A stretch of 64,000 nucleotides of DNA. Origin: DRKI01 sp011051875. GTDB taxonomy: Bacteria > Desulfobacterota > Desulfobulbia > Desulfobulbales > Desulfobulbaceae. The stretch lies in NCBI GenBank assembly GCA_026990385.1, contig JALXDL010000037.1:1-64000 (forward strand), in the 5' to 3' direction. The translations under genes and the position numbers were made by a program. The notes under the pieces are model-generated. The model did no database searches. It was not told the origin of the DNA and saw only the letters and a list, made by a program, of their open reading frames with translations. Of this stretch, positions 45,415-54,410 are shown piece by piece; the first letter of the stretch is position 1, and every line of letters starts with the position of its first letter.

Positions 45415-48400
45415 CTAACCTTCCATCCTGTTCCAATGCCGGGTCGAGGCCGGTTCCACCTCCTCGCGGGTCGGCCAGGCGCCGGTGGCAAGCCGGGCCG
45501 CGGAGCGGCGCAGGTCATTGACGATCACCAGCAGGGCGGGGATGAGCAGCAGGGTGAGCACGGTGGCAAAGGCGACGCCCGCGGCCAGCGACAGGGCCAT
45601 GGGAATCAGGAACCGGGCCTGCATGTCGGTCTCCATGATCAGCGGCGCCAGGCCGCCCACCGTGGAGATCGAGGTCAGGATAATGGCCCGGAACCTCCGC
45701 ACGCCCCCCTCCCTGACCGCGGTGAAGAGGTCCATGCCTTTGGCCAGGTTTTCGTTGATCCGTTCGATGAGCACGATGGCATCGTTGACCACCACGCCGG
45801 TCAGGGCCACCATGCCGAACATGGACATCATGGACAGGCTGTAGCCCAGCAGCAGGTGGCCGATGACCGCGCCGATGATGCCAAAGGGGATGGTGACCAG
45901 GATCACCAGGGGCTGGACATAGGAGCGAAAGACCGTGGCGATGATCACGAAGATGGCGACCACGGCCAGGGGAAAGCTCATCTTCAGGCTGGCAAACGAC
46001 TCCCGCATGTTCTTCTTCGAGCCCTGCAGGGCCACCAGCAGGCCCGGATGACGCGCCTCGAGCTCGGGAAAGAAACGGGAAGCCAGTGCGGCGAATATCT
46101 CGCCCGCACTGGCCTGCCCGGGATCGACCTCGGCGGTCACCGCGATGCGGCGAAGACCGTTGGTGCGGGTAATGGTGGAATACCCGGGACCGAAGGTGAC
46201 GTCGGCCACCGAGAGCAGCGGCACCTCCTTGCCCTCCGCCGTCCGCAGCCGCATCTGCTCGAAGCTGGAGAGGCTGGCGCGTTCCTGCCGGGTGAAACGG
46301 ACCTTGACCCGGATATTGTCGCGGCCGCGCTGTACCCGGAAGGCCTCGTCACCGAAAAAGGCCGCATTGACCTGGCGGGCCAGGTCTTCCACGGTCAACC
46401 CCAGGGTGCGGGCCTCGGGCTTGAGGCGCAGCCGCAGCTCGTTCCTGCCCGGGCTGTAGTCGGACCGGACCTGGAAGACGCCGGCAAAGGTTTTGAGTTG
46501 CTTTTCAAGCTCATGGGAGGCGGCCAGCAGGTCAGCCATCTTCCTGCCCTGCAGCCACACCTCGATGTCCGCCCCGGCCGGTCCGGCCGAGAGGCCCCGG
46601 AAGGTGACCGACCTGGCGCCGGCAATGGCGCCCACCTCCTTTTCCCAGGCAAAGAGCAGGTCATTGGAATGGACGCCGCGCTCTGCCGAATCGAGGAGGA
46701 TGATCTGCACCGAGCCCAGGTTGGAACCGCTCCTGCCCATGGTACCCGACAGATCCTGCCCCAGGAGCACGAGCCGGTGCCGGATCATCGGCCGGCCGCT
46801 CCTGGTCGGGGTGCGGGCCGCCACCCGTTCGAAGGCGGCCTCGATCCGGGCCAGGGCCCTCCTGGTCACCGCGGGCGGGGTGCCCTCGGGAAACTCCACC
46901 GTGGAGGTGATCACGTAGCCGTCGATCTTGGGAAAGACCTGGAACTTGACCAGGCCGCCCCGGACCAGGCCCAGGGAGAGCAGGAGAACGGCGATGGCCG
47001 TACAGAGCGCGACATAGCGCCAGCGCAGTACCCGGCCCAGGAAACGGGAATAGGGCCCGGCCACGAACCGCTCCATGCCCTGCTGCGTTGCCCGCTGCAG
47101 GCCGGTGAGCAGGCGCAGGATGGGGTTGTGCACAACCCGCGACCGGTTGAGGTCCGGCAGGTGGCTGAGATGGGCCGGCAGCAGGAACAGGCATTCGAGC
47201 AGGGAGATGAGCAGGCAGGAGACAACCACCGTGGGCAGGATGGCGATGAACTTGCCCATGATGCCGCCGACAAAGGCCAGGGGAATAAAGGCGACCACGG
47301 TGGTGATCACCGAGGCGATCACCGGCATGCCAACCTCCAGCACACCATCGACGGCGGCACGCAGGGGCGGTTTGCCCCGGCGCCGGTGCACATAGATGGA
47401 CTCGCCGACAACGATGGCGTCGTCCACCACTATGCCGAGCACCATGATGAAACCAAACAGCGACACCATGTTGATGGTGGCGCCCATGAGCCAGAGCACG
47501 AACAGGCCGCCGGCAAAGGCGATGGGGATGCCCAGGCCGCCCCAGAAGGAGAGGCGCAGGTCAAGGAAGAGCCAGAGCAGGAAAAAGACCAGGATCATGC
47601 CCATGACGCCATTCCTGGTCAGCAGGTCGATGCGGGCCCGCAGGACCCGGGTGGAGTCGTAGAAATCGACCATGGTCAGGCCGGGAGGCAGAACCTTCTG
47701 CCGGGCCTGCACATAGCGGTCCACCTCGTTGGAGATCTTGAGAGCATCCTCGTCCGATGTCCTGAAGACCATGACAAAGACCGCGGGCACGCCGTCGATG
47801 GTGGCATACACCGGGTCCTCGGTAAAGCCGTCGCGGATGGTGGCCAGCCGGCCCAGCCGGACCAGTTCGCCTGCCGGTGAGGCAAGGACCACCACCTGCG
47901 CCAGTTCCCGGCCCGTGTACCTGCGGCCCACGGTCCGGATCCGGATCTCCTCGCCGCTGGTGCGGATGATACCGCCGTGCAGGTTGAGACTGGAGCGGCG
48001 GATGGCGCGGGCCACCTGGGCGAAACTGATCCCGTACTCGCGCAGCCGCTGCTCGGAGACCTCCACCGATATCTCGTAATCACGGCTGCCAAAGACCTCC
48101 ACCTGGGAAATGGAGGGAAGCTGCCTGATCCCGTCGCGGGTGGACTCGGCCCAGGTCTTGAGCTGTTTCTCGCTCACCCGGCCCGACAGGGCCAGCATCT
48201 TCACCGCGTGCCGCATGAGCACCTCGGTGATCACCGGCTTCTCCGCGTCCGGCGGAAAGGTGGAGATGGCGTCAACCCGGGCCTTGACATCGTTGAGGAC
48301 ATCGCTGACCGCAAAGCCGTTCTTGACCTCGATGGTGGCGGTGGCCATGTTTTCCGACGACTTGGTGGTATACTCCTTGATCCCCTGCACGCTCTCCAGG

Positions 48401-48612
48401 GCATCCTCGATCTTCAGGGTAATCCCCTCTTCCACCTCCTCCGGGTCCGCACCGGGATAGGCGACCGTGATCGAGATCATGTCAGTGGAGAACTGGGGAA
48501 AACTCTCACGCAGCATGCCGGACAGGGCCAGGCCGCCGCCCAGGAAGACAAGAAGCAGGACGATGTTGGCAAACACCGTGTTGCCGGCAAAGGCGGTCAG
48601 GATTTTTTTCAT
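45415..48612 (-). CDS. RND efflux transporter (AcrB/HAE1 type)
   Basis: A 1065-residue inner-membrane proton-driven exporter with twelve predicted helices and two large periplasmic loops. Family markers: ESFPQFSTDMISITVAYPGA at the N-terminus, the paired aspartates of helix 4 in LGIVVDDAIVVGES, and GVVVNDAIVLIERIN in the second half. The pattern is that of multidrug/hydrophobe RND proteins rather than heavy-metal CzcA, which has a different helix-4 motif. It starts in an ATGA overlap with the adaptor gene. Substrate is unknown. Confidence 0.93.
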   Translation of the reverse strand: MKKILTAFAGNTVFANIVLLLVFLGGGLALSGMLRESFPQFSTDMISITVAYPGADPEEVEEGITLKIEDALESVQGIKEYTTKSSENMATATIEVKNGFAVSDVLNDVKARVDAISTFPPDAEKPVITEVLMRHAVKMLALSGRVSEKQLKTWAESTRDGIRQLPSISQVEVFGSRDYEISVEVSEQRLREYGISFAQVARAIRRSSLNLHGGIIRTSGEEIRIRTVGRRYTGRELAQVVVLASPAGELVRLGRLATIRDGFTEDPVYATIDGVPAVFVMVFRTSDEDALKISNEVDRYVQARQKVLPPGLTMVDFYDSTRVLRARIDLLTRNGVMGMILVFFLLWLFLDLRLSFWGGLGIPIAFAGGLFVLWLMGATINMVSLFGFIMVLGIVVDDAIVVGESIYVHRRRGKPPLRAAVDGVLEVGMPVIASVITTVVAFIPLAFVGGIMGKFIAILPTVVVSCLLISLLECLFLLPAHLSHLPDLNRSRVVHNPILRLLTGLQRATQQGMERFVAGPYSRFLGRVLRWRYVALCTAIAVLLLSLGLVRGGLVKFQVFPKIDGYVITSTVEFPEGTPPAVTRRALARIEAAFERVAARTPTRSGRPMIRHRLVLLGQDLSGTMGRSGSNLGSVQIILLDSAERGVHSNDLLFAWEKEVGAIAGARSVTFRGLSAGPAGADIEVWLQGRKMADLLAASHELEKQLKTFAGVFQVRSDYSPGRNELRLRLKPEARTLGLTVEDLARQVNAAFFGDEAFRVQRGRDNIRVKVRFTRQERASLSSFEQMRLRTAEGKEVPLLSVADVTFGPGYSTITRTNGLRRIAVTAEVDPGQASAGEIFAALASRFFPELEARHPGLLVALQGSKKNMRESFASLKMSFPLAVVAIFVIIATVFRSYVQPLVILVTIPFGIIGAVIGHLLLGYSLSMMSMFGMVALTGVVVNDAIVLIERINENLAKGMDLFTAVREGGVRRFRAIILTSISTVGGLAPLIMETDMQARFLIPMALSLAAGVAFATVLTLLLIPALLVIVNDLRRSAARLATGAWPTREEVEPASTRHWNRMEG

Positions 48613-49799
48613 TTTTGACCGTCCCGCTCCGATCCGACCACCCTGACCAGGGAGTTTTCCAGCGGATTCTCCAGCCGGGTGATGACCACGATATCACCGG
48701 CCGCAAGGCCGGAGGTGATGATGGCCTGTCCCTCTTCCACCCGCGCCACCTCCACCTCCCTGGTATGCAGGCGGTTGTTTTTAACCAGGTAGACCGTGTT
48801 CTCAAAGCTCACCGCCTCCCTGGGCAGGACAAAGACGTGCTCCAGGGTGCGGCCGGGAATCGCCACCTCGCAGAACATCCCGTCCACCAGGGGGAAGGCC
48901 GCATCCTGCTGCCGGCCAAGACGCACGGCAACAAACACGGTCCGTGTTTGGGGATCGAAGCGGACAACCCGGTCCAGGCGGCCGGTCCCATGAATCTTCC
49001 TGTCCTCGGTCCAGGAGATTCGGCAGGCCACCGGCTCCACCACCTCGAACCATCCTTGCGGCCGGCTGCCGCCCCGGTACCGGAGAAGCTCCAGCGCGTC
49101 CCGGCTGTCCAGGGAAACCACCACCTCGAGGTCGGCATCATCGGTAATGGTGAGGAGCTTGCGGCCCGGGGTGACGTACTCGTCCTTCTCCACCTCGATT
49201 CCGGTCACCCGGCAGGTGAATGGAGCCCGGATCACGCACCGCCCGAGCTTGATCCGGGCAAGCTCCATGGTCTTTTCCAGTTGCCGGATACGGTCCGCCA
49301 CCGCGTTGAGCGCGGACTCGGCCTTTTCCACCGCCGACAGGGTGCCGACCTTCTTTTGGCGGTAAAGGGTCCGGACACGCCTGAGCTCATCGTCGGCCAG
49401 CTTCCGGTCCCTGCGCAGGATGGCCAGACGGTCGCGGGCAGAGTTGTACTCGATCTGGTAGTCGCGCTCGTCGATTCGCAGCAGGACCTCGCCCCTGTTG
49501 ACCACGTCGCCTTCCTCCATCGGGGTGCGGATCGCGGTGATCCTTCCCGTGACCTCGGCCGACAGCGGCACCACGGTGCGGGAGCGGACCTGGCCGTAGC
49601 CACGCACCGTGACCGCCACCGAGCGTGACTGCACCCGCATGACCCGTACCGCCAGGGGATGTTCCCGGACCTCGGTATGACGGGGCGGCCTTTTCATCTT
49701 CTTGAGCACGACAAAGCCCCCCACGCCAGCCGCCAGAATCATCATGCAGAGCAGCAACCGGAGTGCGACCGCCGGCCTGGCGCGTTTGTCCCCGTTCAC
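48609..49799 (-). CDS. RND membrane-fusion (adaptor) protein
   Basis: A 396-residue periplasmic adaptor anchored by an N-terminal helix (ALRLLLCMMILAAGVGGF). It has the split lipoyl halves (VVPLSAEVTGRITAI and FTCRVTGIEVEKDEYV) around a coiled coil, then barrel and membrane-proximal domains. GTG 49799 is chosen because AAGAGGAGG lies just upstream; a TTG start 18 bp earlier overlaps that site. It links the RND pump with the TolC-like duct. Confidence 0.9.
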   Translation of the reverse strand: MNGDKRARPAVALRLLLCMMILAAGVGGFVVLKKMKRPPRHTEVREHPLAVRVMRVQSRSVAVTVRGYGQVRSRTVVPLSAEVTGRITAIRTPMEEGDVVNRGEVLLRIDERDYQIEYNSARDRLAILRRDRKLADDELRRVRTLYRQKKVGTLSAVEKAESALNAVADRIRQLEKTMELARIKLGRCVIRAPFTCRVTGIEVEKDEYVTPGRKLLTITDDADLEVVVSLDSRDALELLRYRGGSRPQGWFEVVEPVACRISWTEDRKIHGTGRLDRVVRFDPQTRTVFVAVRLGRQQDAAFPLVDGMFCEVAIPGRTLEHVFVLPREAVSFENTVYLVKNNRLHTREVEVARVEEGQAIITSGLAAGDIVVITRLENPLENSLVRVVGSERDGQK

Positions 49800-49847
49800 G
49801 ACAGCCTCCTCTTGCAATAGTTCACCGCCACATACAACAGCTTGGAC

Positions 49848-50354
49848 TTATTGAGGTCTTTGCCTTGTCCTTCCCCGGTTCCCATCCCCTTCCTCGCACC
49901 GCTGCAGCACCTGTTCCACCTGGCGCAGGACCTCGGCCCACCGGGCCGCGGTCTCCATGCCAACCTCTTCCACCAGCTCGACAAAAGAGGCCAGGAGCCG
50001 CTGCTCCATACGATCCAGCCGCTCGCTCTCGCCGGGAGAGACACGGATCATGACCTTGCGCCGGTCGACGGTGGATCGTTCCCGGATGAGCAGGCCCCGC
50101 TCCACGAGTTTTTCCACCATGACCGAGGCAGAGGGCGGCGAGACCCCCAGCAGCGCCGCCAGGCCGCCCAGGGAGACCTCGCCCTGGCTGCGGACCGACA
50201 TCAGCAAATCCAGCTGCGCCACGGAGAGATCCGGAATCGCGCAATCGTTGCAGTCCATCTTCAACCTCGCCATCCGGGTAAAGACATGCCGACGCAGTTT
50301 TTTACCCACCCCGAAGATGTAGCGGGCATACTCCATGGCCTCCTGGTCCACCAT
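49848..50354 (-). CDS. MarR-family regulator of the efflux operon
   Basis: A 168-residue winged-helix repressor: LGGLAALLGVSPPSASVMVEKLVERGL is the helix-turn-helix and RSTVDRRKVMIRVSPGE the wing with the conserved DRR. A CNDC pair near residue 35 could make it thiol- or metal-responsive. It is first in the operon, 48 bp ahead of the adaptor gene. Its own promoter carries a palindrome, so autorepression is likely, with release by a pump substrate. Confidence 0.9.
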   Translation of the reverse strand: MVDQEAMEYARYIFGVGKKLRRHVFTRMARLKMDCNDCAIPDLSVAQLDLLMSVRSQGEVSLGGLAALLGVSPPSASVMVEKLVERGLLIRERSTVDRRKVMIRVSPGESERLDRMEQRLLASFVELVEEVGMETAARWAEVLRQVEQVLQRCEEGDGNRGRTRQRPQ

Positions 50355-50406
50355 GCGCTCCTCACTTGTCAGAGGTACAAGAATTGTTCATCCTGTGATC
50401 GGCTCC

Positions 50407-50451
50407 AGATAGTTAGACTATCTAATAATTAAAACCCCGAAGAAATGTCAA
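50407..50451 (-). promoter_or_regulatory. marR promoter and operator
   Basis: On the minus strand TTGACA (50446-50451), 17-bp spacer, TTATTA (50423-50428). A perfect AGATAGT-TAG-ACTATCT palindrome (50407-50423) overlaps the -10 and the start region, the expected place for a MarR-type operator. Confidence 0.7.
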
Positions 50452-50609
50452 GGACAAACCATGCAACCGGCAGGAAAGGGAAGAAACACAAAAACCAAAA
50501 TTTCAGGAAAGATTCCTGAAAAAGGAGCCGATAAGAAAAACAGGACCCCCCATGGACGGGGGAAGAAGATACGATGAGAACGGAATCGTTGACCAGGGAG
50601 GGAAAAACG

Positions 50610-50768
50610 ATGACATTGCAAGAGGCTATCCGCATCCTCATGCTCAGCCCCTGCTACTGGCGGCTGCAGCCACGGGCAAGAATGATCCTGGTGCGGGAAT
50701 ACTGCGCCAGTTATGAGGCCATTTCCAGGAAATTCCCGGCCCGGCCAAGAAAAGAACGGCTTTCCTGA
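50610..50768 (+). CDS. Small hypothetical protein, 52 residues
   Basis: Not recognised. The peptide begins MTLQEAIRILMLSPCYWRL and continues with a helical basic region (RMILVREYCASYEAISRKF). GGGAGGG lies 7 bp before the ATG at 50610, which makes it more convincing than the longer frame starting at 50574. It is soluble and possibly helix-turn-helix-like in size, with two cysteines. It stands alone between divergent transcripts. Confidence 0.5.
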   Translation: MTLQEAIRILMLSPCYWRLQPRARMILVREYCASYEAISRKFPARPRKERLS

Positions 50769-50935
50769 AAGATACCGGGTTCCGCCCCTGTCCGGCGGCA
50801 ACCGGCTTCTCCGGCAGGCAGGTGCGACATCCGCCACCGGCCCCATCCCGGCGGTGCATCACCGGCACCATACCCGCAGACACCTTTGCCTGCGAAGATC
50901 ACTCGAAGACCCTTGCCGCTGGTACGGCCGTAGGC

Positions 50936-51259
50936 TCAACGCCGCCCGGTCTTGCGCTTCCTGCTCCAGAGGGGGTCCTGGCCGAAGCGCTCCATCCACC
51001 AATCCTCGGCGTCGTAGATATCGCCCTCCTCCGGGACCAGGGGGAACCGGTACTCGCGGCAGTAGCGCATCAGAAGGTCATAGGCCTCGGTCAACTGGTA
51101 CATGCGCTCGGAATCGCTGTCATCGCCGACAGCCGTGTCGGGGTGATACTTCTTGCTCAGCCGGTGATAGGCCCGTTTCATCTCGCCCAGGGTCGCGTGA
51201 TCGCCCAGGCCAAGCAGCCGGCGCGCCCTGTCGAGGGCATCCCATTCCTTCCGGTTCAC
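50936..51259 (-). CDS. J-domain protein, 107 residues
   Basis: A short DnaJ-type co-chaperone fragment: ARRLLGLGDHATLGEMKRAYHRLSKKYHPDT carries helix II and the HPD motif needed to stimulate DnaK. The J-domain covers about residues 10-70. The rest (AEDWWMERFGQDPLWSRKRK) has no zinc finger. It starts with GTG in a GTGA overlap with plsY. The client is unknown; perhaps a membrane or lipid enzyme, given context. Confidence 0.85.
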   Translation of the reverse strand: MNRKEWDALDRARRLLGLGDHATLGEMKRAYHRLSKKYHPDTAVGDDSDSERMYQLTEAYDLLMRYCREYRFPLVPEEGDIYDAEDWWMERFGQDPLWSRKRKTGRR

Positions 51260-51873
51260 TCTTTTTCCCCGTTCTTCTTTTTCCAGCTTTTTTCGGTCCC
51301 GTTCAGCAGGCGCCGGATGTTTTCATGGTGCTTGATCCAGATCATGATGACCACGAAACCGGCCAGCCACAGCGTCCAGGCAGGTGTGCCCAGCAGGTAG
51401 AGCCAGAGCGGAAAGCTCAGGGCCGCAAGCAGCGAGCCCAGGGAGACAAAGCCGGAGAGGACAACGGCGGTCACGAAGACCAGCAGGCTGTAGAGCACGG
51501 CCAGGGGTTCCAGGTAGAGAAAGACGCCCAGGCCGGTGGCCACCCCCTTGCCGCCCCGGAACCCCAGGTAGACCGGGAACATGTGCCCGAGTACCGTGGC
51601 GGCGCCGCACAGGGCCACCACCAGGTTGTGATGCGGATCCGCAACGAGGAACCGCCCGGCCAGCCAGATGGGCACAAACCCCTTGAGGACATCGAGCAGC
51701 AGGGTAAGGATGCCCAGTTTCCGGCCCAGCAGCCTGGCCACGTTGGTGGCACCGATATTGCCGCTGCCCTGTTTCCGGATATCGACGCCGGTGCCCCGGG
51801 AAAGGAGCAGGCCAAAGGGGATGGCGCCCAGCAGGTAGGAGAACAGGATGCTTATCAGGGAGGTGGTATTCAT
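51256..51873 (-). CDS. plsY: Acyl-phosphate:glycerol-3-phosphate acyltransferase
   Basis: A 205-residue membrane enzyme that makes lysophosphatidate, the first step of phospholipid synthesis. PlsY motifs are present: YLLGAIPFGLLLSR, GSGNIGATNVAR (motif 1-2 region), HMFPVYLGFRGGKGVATG (phosphate-binding loop) and KHHENIRRL at the C-terminus. The start overlaps the stop of the YkgJ-type gene (ATGA). A longer frame upstream is rejected because it lies inside that gene. Confidence 0.95.
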   Translation of the reverse strand: MNTTSLISILFSYLLGAIPFGLLLSRGTGVDIRKQGSGNIGATNVARLLGRKLGILTLLLDVLKGFVPIWLAGRFLVADPHHNLVVALCGAATVLGHMFPVYLGFRGGKGVATGLGVFLYLEPLAVLYSLLVFVTAVVLSGFVSLGSLLAALSFPLWLYLLGTPAWTLWLAGFVVIMIWIKHHENIRRLLNGTEKSWKKKNGEKE

Positions 51874-52733
51874 GACTTGTTCTGTCTGAAAATAACGTCC
51901 AGTTCGCAGGCCGCGCCATAGGCGGCGATCTCGTCCCGCAGCACCCCGACATAAGGACAATCGACCACGGCCAGCAGGGCACTGCGCAGCCGCTGCGCGC
52001 CGCCCTCTCCGCCATCGTCCTCCAGCGGCTCGAGCACATAGGGAAAGATCTGCGGCCGCCGGCAGACCAGGGGCCGGTCCGCGTAGACCCGGCAGCGGCC
52101 CGAGGACTCCAGGTTCGGACAGCGTTCCTGCCGGGGCAGGATCAGGCTCCAGCCGTTTTGCCAGTGAAACAGGCCGCTGCGGCCGAGCGCGTAAAAGGGG
52201 CGGCCCTCCACCTGCACCGGTTCCTCGTCCATGGCCCGGTGCCGGGCCAGCTCTGCCGATTCATGGCGCTGTACGGCAAAAAGCGCTGTTTCCTGCTCCC
52301 GGAGCGGGATCTCGAAAAACTCCTGCGCCATGTCCCTGTCCGGCCCGGTGCAGCAGAGGGTGCAGCCGCAGGGAGCGCAGAGCAGGCTGTTGATCTCCTC
52401 CAGCTCCGCGGCCAGGACCTGCTGCAGGACCAGGGAGGAGACGGCGGTCATCGCGTCCACCGCGGCCCCCTCGGCATCCACGACCCGGCAGGGCTGCGGG
52501 GCGCCGTTCTTCAGCCCCTCCAGGGGACGCAGCAGCTCCAGGTAACGCCCGAGCTGCCGCCGGGGATGCGCATAGACGGCATGGCCGGTCTCGATGGGCT
52601 CGGGCAGCTCGTCCACCACCTCGGCCACGGTGGCAAAGGGGCCGGTGAGAAAGAGAAACTGGACCATGGAGACCAGCGGCAGCACCGGCGTTGCCAGCAG
52701 GTCCCGCCCCTGTTGCAGATCGGTTTTTTTCAC
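51870..52733 (-). CDS. YkgJ-type cysteine-cluster (Zn/Fe-chelating) protein
   Basis: A 287-residue protein whose C-terminal half carries the YkgJ cysteine pattern: CAPCGCTLCCTGPD near residue 118, CPNLESSGRCRVYADRPLVCR near residue 205, and a later DCPYVG. The family binds a metal or iron-sulfur cluster; its function is poorly known. The N-terminal ~110 residues have no recognised domain. It is first of three coupled genes with plsY and the J-domain protein. Confidence 0.82.
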   Translation of the reverse strand: MKKTDLQQGRDLLATPVLPLVSMVQFLFLTGPFATVAEVVDELPEPIETGHAVYAHPRRQLGRYLELLRPLEGLKNGAPQPCRVVDAEGAAVDAMTAVSSLVLQQVLAAELEEINSLLCAPCGCTLCCTGPDRDMAQEFFEIPLREQETALFAVQRHESAELARHRAMDEEPVQVEGRPFYALGRSGLFHWQNGWSLILPRQERCPNLESSGRCRVYADRPLVCRRPQIFPYVLEPLEDDGGEGGAQRLRSALLAVVDCPYVGVLRDEIAAYGAACELDVIFRQNKS

Positions 52734-52765
52734 GTGCTCCTCCGGTATTGTTTCAGCAGCAGCGA

Positions 52766-52794
52766 ATCCTACACAAATACGCCAAGGAAAACAA
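52766..52794 (-). promoter_or_regulatory. Candidate promoter of the ykgJ-type/plsY operon
   Basis: On the minus strand TTGTTT (52789-52794), 17-bp spacer, TAGGAT (52766-52771), ~33 bp before the start codon. Confidence 0.5.
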
Positions 52795-52835
52795 TGGCGT
52801 CAGGGCCGCTTTTTTTGGGTGGCGCACCGTTGTTG

Positions 52836-52864
52836 TTTACAGTATGAAAGGCAATGATTATCTC
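52836..52864 (+). promoter_or_regulatory. Candidate promoter of def-fmt-larC
   Basis: TTTACA (52836-52841), 17-bp spacer, TATCTC (52859-52864), about 90 bp before def. Confidence 0.45.
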
Positions 52865-52956
52865 TACAGAAAGGAACCCCGACAACCGGCCGGCGGCCGG
52901 GACGCTCCACAGAGCCGGCCACCGGCCCTGTTTTTTCCGACACACGCGATATACCC

Positions 52957-53469
52957 ATGGCAATCAAGGAAATCATCACCTATCCCCACCCGGTGCTGCG
53001 GGAGAAGGCGAAAAAGATAACAACGTTCGACGATGAGCTGAGGCAGCTGGCCGCCGATATGGGCGAGACCATGTACAAGGCGCCCGGGGTCGGCCTGGCC
53101 GCCAACCAGATCGGCCTGGCCGTACAGTTGGTGGTGGTGGATGTCTCCAGGGAAAAGGATGAAAAAAAGTTCATCGCCCTGGTCAACCCCGTCCTCTCCG
53201 AGGGCGAGGGGAGCGAGATCGACGAGGAGGGATGCCTCAGCGTTATCGACTACCAGGCCAAGGTCAAACGGTTCAGGAAGATCAAGGTCACGGCCCAGGA
53301 TCTGGAGGGCAAGGAGATGGAATTCGTTGCCGAAGACCGTTTTGCCCGCATCATCCAGCACGAGGTGGACCACCTGAACGGCACCCTGTTCATCGACCGG
53401 ATCAGCCGGCTCAAGCTGAGCCTCTATAAAAAGAAGCTGAAAAAAATCCTGAGGAACAACAGACAATGA
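52957..53469 (+). CDS. def: Peptide deformylase
   Basis: A 170-residue metalloenzyme that removes the formyl group from new proteins. All three family motifs are visible: GVGLAANQIG (residues ~46-55), EGCLSV (~92-97) with the metal-binding cysteine, and QHEVDHLNG (~134-142) with the HExxH metal site. The length is normal. Its stop overlaps the start of fmt (ATGA), the classic def-fmt pair. Confidence 0.97.
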   Translation: MAIKEIITYPHPVLREKAKKITTFDDELRQLAADMGETMYKAPGVGLAANQIGLAVQLVVVDVSREKDEKKFIALVNPVLSEGEGSEIDEEGCLSVIDYQAKVKRFRKIKVTAQDLEGKEMEFVAEDRFARIIQHEVDHLNGTLFIDRISRLKLSLYKKKLKKILRNNRQ

Positions 53470-54410
53470 CCCGACCCCTGCGGATCGTCTTCATGGGCAC
53501 GCCCGACTTCGCGGTTCCCGCACTCCAGGCCCTCATCCACGGCCCGGACCAGGTGGTCGCCGCGGTCTGCCAGCCGGACCGGCCGCGGGGACGGGGCAGG
53601 AAACTGACACCGCCGCCGGTCAAGGTCTGTGCTGAAGCCGCCGGGATTCCGGTCCTCCAGCCCGCCTCCATCCGCAGCGAAGAGTTTCACCAGGCCGTGC
53701 GGGAGCTGCGGCCGGATCTCATCGTGGTCGCGGCCTATGGCAAGATCCTGCCCGGCTCCCTGCTCAACCTGCCGCCCATGGGCACCATCAACGTCCACGG
53801 CTCCCTGCTGCCGAAATACCGGGGGGCGGCGCCCATCCAGTGGGCTGTGATCAATGGCGAGACCGAGACCGGGGTCACCATCATGCAGATGGACGAAGGC
53901 ATGGATACCGGCGACATCCTGCTGCCGGTGAAGACCCCCATCAGCGAGGAGGACACCGCCGGCACCCTTTTTGCCAGGCTGGCCAGGCTGGGCGGCGAGG
54001 CCCTGGTCCAGGCCATTGCCCTGCTCAAGGAGGGCAGGCTCACTCCCGTACCCCAGGACGATGCCCTGGCCACCGAGGCACCCATGCTGACCAAGGAGCA
54101 GGGCCGCCTCGACTGGAGCCGGGATGCACGGTCCCTGCACTGCCTGATCCGCGGCCTGGATCCCTGGCCGTCCGCCTACACCTTCCTCGGCGGCAAGCGA
54201 TTCCGCCTCTTTCGGCCAGCCGTGGTCGCGGGCGAGGTCAGCCAGCCGCCGGGCACGATCTGCCGCGCCGACCGGGAGGGATTGCTCATCGCCACCGGCC
54301 GCGACCATCTCCTGGTCCGCGAGATCCAGCCCGAGGGCAAGAAACGGATGGATGTCCAGGCCTGTCTCTGCGGTGGCCGGATCCACGCCGGCGACCGTTT
54401 CGACGCATGA
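53466..54410 (+). CDS. fmt: Methionyl-tRNA formyltransferase
   Basis: A 314-residue enzyme that formylates initiator Met-tRNA. Motifs: IVFMGTPDFAVPAL at the N-terminus, the formyl-folate loop HGSLLPKYRGAAPIQWA with the catalytic Asn-His pair just before it, and GVTIMQMDEGMDTGDIL. The C-terminal domain is complete. It is coupled at both ends, overlapping def and larC by ATGA. Confidence 0.97.
   Translation: MTRPLRIVFMGTPDFAVPALQALIHGPDQVVAAVCQPDRPRGRGRKLTPPPVKVCAEAAGIPVLQPASIRSEEFHQAVRELRPDLIVVAAYGKILPGSLLNLPPMGTINVHGSLLPKYRGAAPIQWAVINGETETGVTIMQMDEGMDTGDILLPVKTPISEEDTAGTLFARLARLGGEALVQAIALLKEGRLTPVPQDDALATEAPMLTKEQGRLDWSRDARSLHCLIRGLDPWPSAYTFLGGKRFRLFRPAVVAGEVSQPPGTICRADREGLLIATGRDHLLVREIQPEGKKRMDVQACLCGGRIHAGDRFDA

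Noticed and set aside
45436..47880. An 814-codon plus-strand frame
   Set aside because: It is antisense to the RND transporter and composed of biased residues.
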